From positions 3,286,001 through 3,350,000 of the forward strand of contig NZ_LT963352.1 of NCBI RefSeq assembly GCF_900236475.1: a DNA stretch of 64,000 bases, written 5' to 3'. Of the stretch, positions 55,991 to 64,000 are shown in pieces. Made by a program: the position numbers and the translations under genes. The stretch's first letter is position 1. Each line of letters begins with the position of its first letter. The DNA comes from Streptomyces chartreusis NRRL 3882. Its GTDB lineage: Bacteria > Actinomycetota > Actinomycetes > Streptomycetales > Streptomycetaceae. The notes under the pieces were generated by a model. That model had not been told where the DNA came from. It searched no databases and saw only the letters and a list, made by a program, of their open reading frames with translations.

Positions 55991-56515
55991 ATGCCCACAA
56001 CACCTGAAATGTCGATGGACATGACGACCGTCGGTGACACCGGTCTTCTCGACACCCTCCAGCACGAGGTGGCGGTGTTCGCACGCCGTGCCGAACAGAC
56101 CCGGCTCGGCGGGGTCGGGCAGGTGCGCAACTCCATGGACCGCGCCGCGTACCTGCTGCTCAACCGTCTCGACAAGGAAGGCCCGATGGGCGTCAAGGCC
56201 CTCGCCGCGAGCATGGGGATCGACTCCTCGACGGTCACCCGGCAGGTCGCTCCGCTCGTCGACACCGGCCTGGTCAAGCGCACCTCGCACCCCGAGGACG
56301 GGCGTGCTGTGGTGCTCCAGCTGTCCCCGCGCGGGCAGTCTCGGCTGGAGGAAGTGCGCTCGTCCCGGCGGCAGTTGATGGCCGAGCTGACCGAGGACTG
56401 GAAGCCGGAGGAGCGTGAGGCGTTCTGCTCGCTCCTCACGCGCTTCAACAGCGCGCTGTCCGCCCGGATGGCGGTACAGGGGGTGCCGGGGCCGGAGGCG
56501 CAGTCGCCGTCCTGA
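55991..56515 (+). CDS. MarR-family transcriptional regulator
   Basis: 174 residues from ATG 55991. Winged helix-turn-helix with GVKALAASMGIDSSTVTRQV and the wing RTSHPEDGRAVVLQLSPRG, flanked by dimerisation helices. The N-terminal ~20 residues are Met/Thr-rich and probably disordered. It diverges from ilvA with a 145-bp shared region, so it may regulate itself or ilvA; no clear palindrome was found there. Effector unknown. Confidence 0.92.
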   Translation: MPTTPEMSMDMTTVGDTGLLDTLQHEVAVFARRAEQTRLGGVGQVRNSMDRAAYLLLNRLDKEGPMGVKALAASMGIDSSTVTRQVAPLVDTGLVKRTSHPEDGRAVVLQLSPRGQSRLEEVRSSRRQLMAELTEDWKPEEREAFCSLLTRFNSALSARMAVQGVPGPEAQSPS

Positions 56516-56696
56516 CCCCGTGGTGCGACGCGGCTTCCGGGCCCGTTGCTCTCCGGGGACGCCTGTACGGTGCGCGGCTCTTGACCTCGGGGCCACCCCT
56601 GGCCTGATATGAGACCGGGTCCCCGTCGTACGCGGCCGTCGCGCCCGTACCCGGCCGGGCCCGCATCCTCAGGGTCGCCGTCAGGCGGGAGGCGCG

Positions 56697-57200
56697 ATGC
56701 GAGAGCGGCATGCGTCCCAGGCAACCCGTCGAGCCCGGGAGTTCGAGGCGTTCGTCGCGGGCGCGGCCGGGCGGCTGCTGCACGCCGCCACCCTGCTCAC
56801 TGCGGAGGCCCCGGACGACAACCCCCGCGCGCGGCGCCTGCTGACCCTGTCGCTGGCGCACACGTACGCGTGCTGGGACCGGCTGCGCGGCGAGGATCCG
56901 TACGACCGAACCCGGCAGTACCTGGCGACCCGCTTCGCGCGCGGCGCCTGGCACCACTACGGCGGTCCCGGCCGCTCGCGGCCGCACCCGGCGAGTCCCC
57001 TGGCCCCGCTCACCCCGCAGGAGCGGCTCATCCTGGTGCTCAGGCTCTACGAAGGCGTCGCCGAGGAGCAGACGGCCGCCCTGCTCGGCCTGTCCACGGA
57101 GCGCGTACGGGCCGTCTGCCACCGGGCCACGACGACCCTGCTGCGCCGCTCGCGGGGCGCGGCCCCGGCGGTGACGGCCGCGAAGACGGTGCCGTCATGA
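56697..57200 (+). CDS. Divergent ECF-type sigma factor-like protein
   Basis: 167 residues from ATG 56697. The C-terminal region 4 is clear: LTPQERLILVLRLYEGVAEE, then QTAALLGLSTERVRAVCHRA. The N-terminal ~100 residues have the position of region 2 (FEAFVAGAAGRLLHAATLLT, LSLAHTYACWDRLRGEDPYD), but the usual acidic region 2.2 (DLVQE) is replaced by RARRLLTLSL. This may be a sigma factor with altered core binding, or a non-sigma relative. It is followed 64 nt later by a small membrane protein that could be its anti-sigma partner. Confidence 0.8.
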   Translation: MRERHASQATRRAREFEAFVAGAAGRLLHAATLLTAEAPDDNPRARRLLTLSLAHTYACWDRLRGEDPYDRTRQYLATRFARGAWHHYGGPGRSRPHPASPLAPLTPQERLILVLRLYEGVAEEQTAALLGLSTERVRAVCHRATTTLLRRSRGAAPAVTAAKTVPS

Positions 57201-57264
57201 GTTGTCGCGGCCCTCTCGACGAGAGCCGCCTCGGCGAGTGCTCTCCCGGCGAACGGAGGCGGGC

Positions 57265-57516
57265 ATGAGCGGGAACGACCGAGACGCTGCGGTACGGCGG
57301 CTGCTGGAGCAGGCGTCGTCGCGGCCCGTGCCACCCGAGATTCACGCCGAGGCGGTGCGCCGGGGCAGTCGGATGCTGCGGCGCAGGACGGTCGCTCTGC
57401 GCCTGCTGTGGCTGCTGATGTTCGCGGCGGCCGTGGCGTTCACCGTGTGGGCGCTGACGGCCCGCCCGTGGGTGGAGCCGCCGTCGGACACGACTCCACC
57501 CCTCACCGGCTGGTGA
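57265..57516 (+). CDS. Small single-pass membrane protein, possible anti-sigma partner
   Basis: 83 residues from ATG 57265 with GGAGG upstream; a longer frame to 57202 is not favoured. N-terminal cytoplasmic segment of about 45 residues (RDAAVRRLLEQASSRPVPPE), one membrane helix (ALRLLWLLMFAAAVAFTVWAL) and a short Pro/Thr-rich outer tail. The size and topology fit a minimal anti-sigma factor, but no zinc-binding motif is present, so the pairing with the sigma-like gene upstream is context only. Confidence 0.65.
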   Translation: MSGNDRDAAVRRLLEQASSRPVPPEIHAEAVRRGSRMLRRRTVALRLLWLLMFAAAVAFTVWALTARPWVEPPSDTTPPLTGW

Positions 57517-57533
57517 CCCCGCCGGGGCCCGTC

Positions 57534-58688
57534 CTAGCCGAGCGCCTGCTGGAGGTCCTCCAGCAGATCGTCGGCGTTCTCGATGCCGACGGACAGCCGC
57601 ACCAGGTCTCCGGGCACCTCCAGGAGCGAGCCGGCCGCGGAGGCGTGCGTCATCCGGCCGGGGTGCTCGATCAACGACTCGACGCCGCCCAGGGACTCGC
57701 CCAGCGTGAACACCTTGGCGCGGTTGCAGACCTCGACGGCCGCCTCCTCGCCGCCCGCCACGCGGAAGGACACCATGCCGCCGAACGACTTCATCTGCTT
57801 GGCGGCGACCTCGTGACCGGGGTGCTCCGGCAGGCCCGGGTACAGGACGCCCGTCACGCGCGCGTGCCGGGTGAGCATGTCGGCGATCTTCGCGGCGTTC
57901 TCGCTGTGCCGGTCCATGCGCACCGCGAGCGTCTTGGTGCCGCGCAGCACCAGCCAGGAGTCGAAGGGCCCGGCGACCGCGCCCATCGCGTTCTGGTGGA
58001 AGGCCAGCTCCTCGCCCAGGCCCGGGTCGTTGGTGATCAGGGCGCCGCCGACGACGTCCGAGTGGCCGCCCATGTACTTCGTCAGCGAGTGCACGACGAC
58101 GTCCGCGCCCAGCGAGAGCGGCTGCTGGAGGTAGGGCGTGGCGAAGGTGTTGTCGACGACGAGCCGGGCGCCCGCGTCCCGGGCGACCTGAGCGACGGCG
58201 GCGATGTCCGTGATGTGCAGGAGCGGGTTGGAGGGCGTCTCCACCCACACGGCCTTGGTCTTCGGGGTGATCGCGGCCCGTACGGCGGCCGGGTCGCTGG
58301 TGTCGGCGACCGACCACTCCACTCCCCAGCGGGCGACGACCTTGGCGAAGAGGCGGAACGTGCCGCCGTAGGCGTCGTTGGGGATGACCACGTGGTCGCC
58401 GGGGCTGAGCAGCGTACGCAGCAGGCAGTCCTCGGCCGCCAGCCCGGACGCGAACGCGAGACCGTGACGGCCGCCCTCCAGGGCGGCGAGGTTCTCCTCC
58501 AGCGCGGTCCTGGTCGGGTTGGCGCTGCGGCTGTACTCGTAGCCGCCGCGCAGGCCCCCGACACCGTCCTGCTTGTAGGTGGACACCTGGTAGATCGGCG
58601 GGACGACCGCGCCCGTCAGGGGGTCGGCGGTGTTGCCCGCATGGATCGCGAGCGTCTCGAAGTGCTGACTGATATGCCTGTCACTCAT
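57534..58688 (-). CDS. metB: Cystathionine gamma-synthase/lyase family PLP enzyme
   Basis: 384 residues from ATG 58688. Trans-sulphuration enzyme of the Cys/Met metabolism PLP family. Landmarks: TLAIHAGNTADPLTGAVVPP, YEYSRSANPTRTALE, ASGLAAEDCLL (PLP phosphate site), VWVETPSNPLLHITD, PLP Lys in HSLTKYMGGHSDVVGG (about 204), and SLGGVESLIEHPGRMTHAS. Synthase and lyase cannot be told apart by eye; lyase (cystathionine to Cys) and synthase (O-acyl-homoserine to cystathionine) are both possible. Convergent with the small membrane protein gene. Confidence 0.92.
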   Translation of the reverse strand: MSDRHISQHFETLAIHAGNTADPLTGAVVPPIYQVSTYKQDGVGGLRGGYEYSRSANPTRTALEENLAALEGGRHGLAFASGLAAEDCLLRTLLSPGDHVVIPNDAYGGTFRLFAKVVARWGVEWSVADTSDPAAVRAAITPKTKAVWVETPSNPLLHITDIAAVAQVARDAGARLVVDNTFATPYLQQPLSLGADVVVHSLTKYMGGHSDVVGGALITNDPGLGEELAFHQNAMGAVAGPFDSWLVLRGTKTLAVRMDRHSENAAKIADMLTRHARVTGVLYPGLPEHPGHEVAAKQMKSFGGMVSFRVAGGEEAAVEVCNRAKVFTLGESLGGVESLIEHPGRMTHASAAGSLLEVPGDLVRLSVGIENADDLLEDLQQALG

Positions 58689-58861
58689 GAGCACCGAGGG
58701 TAATGCGCCGACGCGATGAGTGCCGGGGGAAGCGCCGGGGAGGAGGCGACACGGCCCCGGGCCGGGGTTTCCACTGGGCGGTGGGTGCGGCTCGGCCGGG
58801 TTTTCCACAGGTTCGCGGACCAGGTTGGCCAATTGTCGGCGCGGTCTGGTTCGCTTGTTGC

Positions 58862-59983
58862 ATGGAGATTCTCTGGGTCCTGATCGCTCTGGTCATGCTG
58901 GGCTTCGTGCTGCTCCCCTTCCTGCGGCGCAGGCGCGGGGCCGCGATCGGGCTGGTCTCGCCCGACCACCCGGACGCCGCGGACCCGGCGAACTACGGCT
59001 TCGTCCGCGAGGAGGAGCTGGACATCCGCATGCCCGGTCCCGACCAGGACCTGCTGGACGTCCTGGACGTGGTGCAGCGCACGCAGGACTACCGCGCGGC
59101 GCAGCAGCTCCTCGCCGGCACGGAGAGGGAGGGCGAGCGCCGCTGGCAGCGGGTGCAGGCCTTCGCGGGTGCGGCCTCGCTGGAGCTGCAGCAGCGGCCC
59201 GGCGGGGTGAGCGAGGCGCCGGGCGGGCAGTGGCTGCGGGTGTGGCGGGCCGAGGCGCCCAAGGACGCGGGCGGGGCCGCGGTGCACGCCGAGTTCCTGG
59301 TACAGCAGGCGTGGCGGACGGCGACGCCCGGGACGGACGAGTTCCGGATCATCATGGAGGAGGCGAAGGCGGCGTGCGGCGAGGCTGCGCTGCTGGCCCC
59401 CGGCGACCCGATCCCGTACATCGTGGAGCTGTCGGTGGCCCGCGGGCTGGGCTACTCCCAGAAGGACTTCGAGCAGCTCTGGCTGAAGATCCTGGACCGC
59501 GCCCCGACCCATATGGGAGCGCACCTGGCCGCGCTGCACTACTGGTGCGAGAAGTGGCACGGCTCGCGTGAGCTGGCGTACGAGTTCGCCGAGGCCGCGG
59601 CGGCCCGCGCGCCCAGGGGCTCCCTGCTGGCGGCGATGCCCCTCTTCGCCGTGTTCGAGCACCTCCCCGAGGTGACCCTGGTCAGCAGCTTCTGGCAGAC
59701 CGAGGTCGTCACGAAGGCCGTCCACGGCGCGCTGCACGCGGTGCACTCGGCCCGCCCCGACGACCCGATGCTGGCGCACGTGCGGCACATGCTGGTCTTC
59801 TTCCTGGTCCGCAGCGAGCGCTGGGCGGAGGCCATGAACCAGCTGGTGCACATCGACGGCCACGTCGGCGCCCTGCCCTGGACCCTGTCCACCGACCCGG
59901 CGGCGGAGTTCGCGGTGTACCGGGCCCTGGCGGTGGCAGGCTACGAGGCGAACGGCGGCAGCCCGGCGAGCCTCCCGCACTGA
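58862..59983 (+). CDS. Membrane-anchored helical protein, unknown function
   Basis: 373 residues from ATG 58862. One N-terminal membrane helix ([19 protein letters not shown]), a basic stop (RRRRG), and a cytoplasmic helical domain of about 340 residues. Candidate repeat elements ([48 protein letters not shown]) are TPR/Sel1-like in spacing. No catalytic residues are obvious. It diverges from metB and ends at a hairpin. Conserved-looking; role unknown. Confidence 0.8.
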   Translation: MEILWVLIALVMLGFVLLPFLRRRRGAAIGLVSPDHPDAADPANYGFVREEELDIRMPGPDQDLLDVLDVVQRTQDYRAAQQLLAGTEREGERRWQRVQAFAGAASLELQQRPGGVSEAPGGQWLRVWRAEAPKDAGGAAVHAEFLVQQAWRTATPGTDEFRIIMEEAKAACGEAALLAPGDPIPYIVELSVARGLGYSQKDFEQLWLKILDRAPTHMGAHLAALHYWCEKWHGSRELAYEFAEAAAARAPRGSLLAAMPLFAVFEHLPEVTLVSSFWQTEVVTKAVHGALHAVHSARPDDPMLAHVRHMLVFFLVRSERWAEAMNQLVHIDGHVGALPWTLSTDPAAEFAVYRALAVAGYEANGGSPASLPH

Positions 59984-59989
59984 GCCCCT

Positions 59990-60008
59990 GGCCGGGCGGG
60001 CCCCGGCC
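59990..60008 (+). terminator. Short GC-rich hairpin after the anchored helical protein gene
   Basis: GGCCGGG (59990-59996) and CCCGGCC (60002-60008) form a perfect 7-bp stem with a 5-nt loop, 6 nt beyond the stop. No T tract. It may be weaker than the others. Confidence 0.6.
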
Positions 60009-60080
60009 GGAATTCCCCCCGGTCCCCGCACGTTGAACAGGGTGTCGCCCCGCGTGGGTGTCGCGCCGATTGGAGACCGC

Positions 60081-60749
60081 ATGTTCCTGCACAGCCGTAC
60101 GCCCCAGCTGCCGACCCCCGAGCAGGCGCTGCCCGGCCGCCCGGAGCCGGCCTTCACGGTCCCCGACCGCCACACCGTCCTCGGCAACGCGCTGCTCGGC
60201 CCCTACCCCGAGGGCCTGGAGACCGCCGACTTCGGCCTGGGCTGCTTCTGGGGCGCCGAGCGCAAGTTCTGGCAGCTCCCGGCAGGGGTGTGGACGACCC
60301 TCGTCGGCTACCAGGGCGGCTACACCGAGAACCCCACCTACGAGGAGGTCTGCTCGGGCCTGACCGGCCACACTGAGGTCGTCCGCGTGGTCTACGACCC
60401 GAAGCTGATCTCGTACGAGCGCCTGCTGAAGACGTTCTGGGAGTCCCACGACCCCACGCAGGGCTTCCGCCAGGGCAACGACGTGGGCACCCAGTACCGC
60501 TCGGCGATCTACACCCACACGCCCGAGCAGGCGGCCACCGCCAAGTCCTCGCGCGACTCCTACCAGAGGGTCCTCACCGCTTCCGGCCACGGCGAGATCA
60601 CCACGGAGATCGTCCCGGCGGAGGGCCGCCCGTTCTACCCGGCGGAGGCCTACCACCAGCAGTACCTGGACAAGAACCCGGCGGGTTACTGCGGCATCGG
60701 CGGTACGGGCGTGTCCTGCCCGATCGGCGTGGCCAAGGCAGAGGGGTGA
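60081..60749 (+). CDS. msrA: Peptide methionine-(S)-S-oxide reductase
   Basis: 222 residues from ATG 60081 with TGGAGA upstream. Reduces methionine-S-sulphoxide in proteins. Catalytic Cys55 in [13 protein letters not shown]; resolving Cys residues in the C-terminal tail ([13 protein letters not shown]). Conserved [18 protein letters not shown] and [20 protein letters not shown] are cited as family landmarks ([19 protein letters not shown]). The N-terminal ~50 residues are longer than the minimal enzyme, typical of actinobacterial forms. Single gene; 142 nt to the next. Confidence 0.96.
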   Translation: MFLHSRTPQLPTPEQALPGRPEPAFTVPDRHTVLGNALLGPYPEGLETADFGLGCFWGAERKFWQLPAGVWTTLVGYQGGYTENPTYEEVCSGLTGHTEVVRVVYDPKLISYERLLKTFWESHDPTQGFRQGNDVGTQYRSAIYTHTPEQAATAKSSRDSYQRVLTASGHGEITTEIVPAEGRPFYPAEAYHQQYLDKNPAGYCGIGGTGVSCPIGVAKAEG

Positions 60750-60891
60750 CGACGGGCGTCACCCCGACGCCGCGGCGAGCCGAGGTGGCGCCGCCACATC
60801 GTCACTGCCGCGTCCACGGTTCGCACCGCGCCGCTACCGTATCGGAGTGATCGGCCGTACCACTGGGACTTCGTGGCAATAAGGTGCCCCC

Positions 60892-62028
60892 GTGACTGCG
60901 CCTTTGAGTTCCACGAAGACCCGTGACGCGCTCCGGATATCCGCCCGCGTCTCCGCAGAGTTGCTGTTGGTGCTTGCGATGCTGGCGGTGACTCTGTGGT
61001 TGCTGGGGCGGATGTGGTCGGTGGTCTGGCCGCTCGTCGTCGGGCTGCTGCTGACCACGCTGACCTGGCCCGCGGCCCGCTTCCTCCGGCGGCGCGGGTG
61101 GCCGCCCGCGCTCGCCGCGTCGGTCGTGACCGTGCTGTTCCTGCTGGTCGCCGCGGGTGTCGTGGCGCTGATCGCCGTGCCGGTGGCATCCCAGTCCGGT
61201 CAGCTGACCGACGGCGTCGTCGAGGGCATCCAGAAGATGCGCGAGTGGGCCGCCGGGCCGCCGTTGAACATCGGTGACGCCCAGATCAACAAGGCCTTCG
61301 ACACCGCCGTCGCGCGGGCACAGGAGGGCCTCGGCAGCATGGTCGGCGCTGTCGTCACGGGAGTGAGCACCGTGGTGAACGGCTTGGTCACCGCCGTTCT
61401 CGCCCTCTTCCTGATGTTCTTCTTCCTCAAGGACGGACCGCGGTTCCTGCCGTGGCTCTCGCGTCAGCTGCCCGGCCGGCTCGCCGCCGACGTCCCGACC
61501 GTCTTCGAGCGCGGCTGGAACACGCTGGGCGCCTTCGTGCGTTCCCAGGCGGCCGTCGGCCTGCTCGACGCCGTACTGATCGGGCTGGGCCTGTGGATCC
61601 TGGGCGTACCGCTGGTGCTCCCGCTGGCGGTGCTGACCTTCGTGTCCGCGTTCGTGCCGATCATCGGCGCCCTGTTCGCCGGTTTCGTCGCCGTCCTCAT
61701 CGCGCTCGTCTCCAACGGCCTGACGGACGCGCTGATCGTGCTGGCCATCATCGTCGTGGTGCAGCAGTTGGAGGGCAATGTGTTCCAGCCCATGATCCAG
61801 AGCCGGGGGCTGGGTCTGCACGCGGGGGTGGTGCTGCTGGCGGTGACGCTGGGCGGCAGTCTGGCCGGCATCGTGGGCAGTCTGCTCGCCGTCCCCGTCG
61901 CCGCGCTGATCGCGGTGGTCTGGAACTACGTGCGCGAGCAACTCGGCGATCCGCCGCAGGAACCGGACGGTACCGATGAACCGGACGGCACCGACGAGCC
62001 GGACAGCGCCGCCCCACTCCCGTCGTGA
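60892..62028 (+). CDS. AI-2E family transporter (YdiK/PerM-like)
   Basis: 378 residues from GTG 60892. About eight membrane helices; a long extracytoplasmic loop (about 100-160) and family landmarks [33 protein letters not shown] and [20 protein letters not shown]. Despite the name, most members are uncharacterised and some act as Na/H or metabolite exporters. The C-terminal tail has three EPDGTD-type repeats ([15 protein letters not shown]), an acidic low-complexity end. No operon partner is evident. Confidence 0.92.
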   Translation: MTAPLSSTKTRDALRISARVSAELLLVLAMLAVTLWLLGRMWSVVWPLVVGLLLTTLTWPAARFLRRRGWPPALAASVVTVLFLLVAAGVVALIAVPVASQSGQLTDGVVEGIQKMREWAAGPPLNIGDAQINKAFDTAVARAQEGLGSMVGAVVTGVSTVVNGLVTAVLALFLMFFFLKDGPRFLPWLSRQLPGRLAADVPTVFERGWNTLGAFVRSQAAVGLLDAVLIGLGLWILGVPLVLPLAVLTFVSAFVPIIGALFAGFVAVLIALVSNGLTDALIVLAIIVVVQQLEGNVFQPMIQSRGLGLHAGVVLLAVTLGGSLAGIVGSLLAVPVAALIAVVWNYVREQLGDPPQEPDGTDEPDGTDEPDSAAPLPS

Positions 62029-62131
62029 CAGTCCCGGACGCACGAGCCCGCCACGGGCGCGCGAACGGACCCGCCCAGGTCGCGGGGCTCCCTCTCGCTT
62101 GCGAGCCTGCAGGCGAAGGGAGTGCCGCCCC

Positions 62132-62809
62132 ATGGTTCCTGTCACCGCGTCGCCCGTGCGGCTGGAGGCGTCCGTCGACGCCCGGTTGTCCCGATGGCTG
62201 TGGCTGCTGAAGTGGTTGCTCGCGATCCCGCACTACATCGTGCTGTTCTTCCTGTGGATCGCGTTCGTCCTCGTGAGCGTCGTGGCGTTCTTCGCCATCC
62301 TGTTCACCGCCCGGTACCCCCGGTCCCTCTTCGACTTCAACGTCGGCGTACTGCGGTGGAACTGGCGGGTGACCTACTACGCCCACACCGCGCTCGGCAC
62401 CGACCGGTACCCGCCGTTCACCCTCGCCGACGTGCCCGGCTATCCGGCCCACTTCGACGTCGCCTACCCCGAACGGCTCTCGCGCGGCCTGGTCCTCGTC
62501 AAGTGGTGGCTGCTGGCGATCCCGCACTACATCGTCGTCGCGATGTTCGTGGGCGGCGGCTGGGGCTGGGACGGGGACGGCTGGCGGGGAACCGGGCTGA
62601 TGCCCTTCCTCTCGCTGGTCGCGGTGGTCGTCCTGCTGTTCACCGCCCGCTATCCGCGGCACCTCTTCGACTTCCTGCTCGGCCTCGCCCGCTGGTGCGC
62701 GCGGGTGACCGCGTACGCCGCCCTGATGACCGACCAGTACCCGCCCTTCCGCCTCGACCCGGGCGGCCAGGAGTCCCCCGACCGAGGGCCCCTGAGCAAG
62801 GGCCCCTGA
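62132..62809 (+). CDS. DUF4389 membrane protein
   Basis: 225 residues from ATG 62132. Two similar halves, each with a membrane helix pair and the motif [10 protein letters not shown]: residues about 20-80 ([37 protein letters not shown]) and about 120-200 ([37 protein letters not shown]). Each ends with a DRYPPF or DQYPPF motif. This internal duplication defines DUF4389. It is membrane-embedded, with no catalytic residue evident. The 103 bp upstream contain an imperfect hairpin near 62090-62122. Confidence 0.92.
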   Translation: MVPVTASPVRLEASVDARLSRWLWLLKWLLAIPHYIVLFFLWIAFVLVSVVAFFAILFTARYPRSLFDFNVGVLRWNWRVTYYAHTALGTDRYPPFTLADVPGYPAHFDVAYPERLSRGLVLVKWWLLAIPHYIVVAMFVGGGWGWDGDGWRGTGLMPFLSLVAVVVLLFTARYPRHLFDFLLGLARWCARVTAYAALMTDQYPPFRLDPGGQESPDRGPLSKGP

Positions 62810-62902
62810 CAAAGGGCCGTCACAGCTCCCGTGTCACAGGGCCCTCCGACAGACGCCGCAATCCCCAGCGGAAGCGATTGTTCCCGCTCTACGCTCCTCC
62901 GC

Positions 62903-63844
62903 ATGACGGTCAGACGAGCATTACAGATGATCATGGTCGTCGCCCTGGCCCTCGCGGGGGCGGTCCAGGGCGGGGTGAGCTCCGCGCAGGCCGAGGACGG
63001 CGGACGGCAGCTCCTGTTCTACAACCACGCCTACGGCGTCCTCGACCGGGAGACCGCCGACGCCATCGAGCACTCCGACTATCTCAGGGACTTCGCCGAC
63101 TTCCAGGTCCGCACCACGACCGGTTCCGGCGGGCAGACCTGGACCGGCCGATACCTGATGGGCCGCGAGACCTACATCGAGCTGTTCGGGATCGGCGACG
63201 TCCCCGGCAAGGACGGCACCCTCGGCGCCACCGGCCTGGGCGTCTCGGCCGAGCGGGAAGGCGACCTGGCGACGGTGATCGCGCGGCTGCGCGAGCTGGG
63301 GATCAGCGACCCCGTCGAGTTCCAGCAGACCCGCGACTTCGGCGACGGCGTCCCGGTGCCCTGGTTCGACGCGGTCCTCACCACCGAGGAGTACGACCTC
63401 TTCGGCGCCTGGGGCATGGAGTACCGGCCGGAGTACTTCGCCGACCCGCGCAGCAACACCGAGCCCGCCGCACACCCCGGTGACGTGGGCCGGGAGCGCT
63501 ATCTGCCCGACGCCTACCGCGATCACCTGATGCGGGACGTGACCGGCATCCGGCTCGCGGTGACCGCCCGGGACCTCGCCGGCACGCTGCCGCTGCTGAA
63601 GGCCGGCGGGTTCGCCGTCCGGTCCCTGCCAGGTGGGGGCGCCGTCGCGAAGGGCGGCGGCACCACGGTGCGGTTCGACGCCGTGCCGCTCGACCGGGTG
63701 GGACTGCGGCAGGTCGAGATGTCGCTGAACAGGCCGGTGTCGTACCGGCACGAGGAGCGGATCGGTCACTCCGCCCTGGTCGTCGGCCCGGGGTCCCGCG
63801 CCGTGTGGACCTTCGGCGAGCAGGACCGGCCGACGGCCCGGTAG
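62903..63844 (+). CDS. Secreted DUF5829-like protein with a TTA codon
   Basis: 313 residues from ATG 62903. Signal peptide about 1-30 (LQMIMVVALALAGAVQGG then SAQA). The mature part begins LLFYNHAYGVLDRETADAIE, then SDYLRDFADFQVRTT and TYIELFGIGDVPGKDG. This is a glyoxalase/bleomycin-resistance-like fold (DUF5829), repeated near the C-terminus (TLPLLKAGGFAVRSLP). Codon 7 (62921-62923) is TTA, so bldA tRNA may be needed to make it, implying late or developmental expression. Function unknown. Confidence 0.86.
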   Translation: MTVRRALQMIMVVALALAGAVQGGVSSAQAEDGGRQLLFYNHAYGVLDRETADAIEHSDYLRDFADFQVRTTTGSGGQTWTGRYLMGRETYIELFGIGDVPGKDGTLGATGLGVSAEREGDLATVIARLRELGISDPVEFQQTRDFGDGVPVPWFDAVLTTEEYDLFGAWGMEYRPEYFADPRSNTEPAAHPGDVGRERYLPDAYRDHLMRDVTGIRLAVTARDLAGTLPLLKAGGFAVRSLPGGGAVAKGGGTTVRFDAVPLDRVGLRQVEMSLNRPVSYRHEERIGHSALVVGPGSRAVWTFGEQDRPTAR

Positions 63845-63847
63845 CAC

Positions 63848-63875
63848 CCGGCCGGCAAGGGTTCGGCCCGGCCGG
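63848..63875. terminator. Candidate hairpin between convergent genes
   Basis: CCGGCCGG occurs at 63848-63855 and again at 63868-63875, 12 nt apart. As each copy is self-complementary, a stem of 8 bp can form between them. It lies 4 nt after one stop and 5 nt before the other. Weak evidence. Confidence 0.45.
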
Positions 63876-63880
63876 AAGGA

Positions 63881-64000
63881 TCAGCCCAGCTTCTCCGCGA
63901 GGAACTCCTCCCAGGTCCGCTTCCCTGCCTCCGCCCCCTCCAGTGTCAGGTTCGCGCCCGCCCGGTACGCCCGCCCCGCCTTCCCGGGGATGCGCACCGG
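63881..64000 (-). CDS. C-terminal fragment of a gene cut by the right edge
   Basis: An open frame on the minus strand runs from the window edge to TGA at 63881-63883, giving the last 39 residues, which end KRTWEEFLAEKLG. Codon usage (G/C third positions) fits coding. Too little remains to name a family. Convergent with the DUF5829 gene. Confidence 0.6.
   Translation of the reverse strand, partial: PVRIPGKAGRAYRAGANLTLEGAEAGKRTWEEFLAEKLG

Noticed and set aside
62029..62131. Riboswitch before the DUF4389 gene
   Set aside because: Only an imperfect hairpin is visible; no conserved riboswitch core was recognised.
1..64000. tRNA, rRNA, CRISPR array, insertion sequence or prophage
   Set aside because: No cloverleaf, rRNA-like stretch, regular spacer repeats, transposase or phage structural gene was recognised; a dedicated search could still find a tRNA I missed.

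Overview
The window looks like a chromosomal segment of a Streptomyces or a very close actinomycete. Evidence: very high GC with strong third-position G/C bias, frequent GTG and TTG starts, only three in-frame TTA codons seen in my scan, a mycothiol S-conjugate amidase (Mca), GTP-type PEP carboxykinase, many secreted hydrolases, and two copies of an intergenic repeat that I associate with Streptomyces genomes. I see no rRNA, tRNA, CRISPR array, insertion sequence or prophage. Base composition looks even, so this reads as ordinary core-to-accessory chromosome rather than an island.

Layout. 1-5.9 kb (minus strand): a Tad/Flp-type pilus locus (CpaB, CpaE, two TadE-like pseudopilins, CpaF ATPase, TadB cut by the window edge) with a TTA-containing zinc-ribbon gene upstream. 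6.3-9.3 kb (plus): a divergent four-gene cluster led by a large protein with a class III prepilin-type N-terminus, then a lipoprotein and two membrane proteins. 9.3-11 kb: a secreted GH18 chitinase with chitin-type direct-repeat operators and an apparently leaderless promoter. 11-17.1 kb (minus): a small PH-like-domain candidate, an NRAMP-related transporter, and a signalling set (RsbW-like ATPase, MEDS-domain RsbA-like protein, large STAND LuxR regulator). 17.4-19.3 kb: secreted M14 carboxypeptidase and a paralogue of the small protein.

19.3-26.1 kb is the most coherent metabolic unit: kdgK-like kinase, IclR regulator, RidA and GntP-type permease, transcribed divergently from a fold-III PLP deaminase and a D-aminoacylase-family amidohydrolase. 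The simplest reading is uptake and breakdown of an N-acyl-D-amino acid. The 2-keto-3-deoxygluconate-type kinase suggests the substrate may be N-acetyl-D-glucosaminate, an oxidised chitin sugar, converted via D-glucosaminate and KDG to KDPG.

26-37 kb: secreted serine protease, anchored Pro/Ser/Thr-rich protein, AlaA-type aminotransferase, secreted propeller/Ig protein, pckG, PAQR membrane protein, MFS exporter with its TetR regulator, and a ubiquitin-like/Mut7-C protein. 38-44.5 kb (minus): a four-gene translationally coupled operon pairing a cellulose-synthase-like GT2, a GT39-type transferase, a polyprenyl-phosphate GT2-GtrA fusion and a galactose-oxidase-type copper radical oxidase with an added Excalibur domain. 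This suggests synthesis and oxidation of a surface glycan. 44.6-50.1 kb: a DUF255 thioredoxin-fold protein and a 1065-residue membrane-associated STAND/TPR protein with an unusual P-loop.

50.2-64 kb: mostly housekeeping and conserved genes: mca, DUF4307, greA, a DrrAB-type ABC exporter with a clear palindrome-containing promoter, ilvA, MarR, a divergent sigma-like protein with a small membrane partner, a cystathionine gamma-synthase/lyase, msrA, an AI-2E-family transporter, DUF4389, DUF5829 (TTA codon) and a clipped gene at the right edge. I recall pckG, mca, greA, ilvA and msrA lying in the same general region of the S. coelicolor chromosome; this is memory and was not checked.
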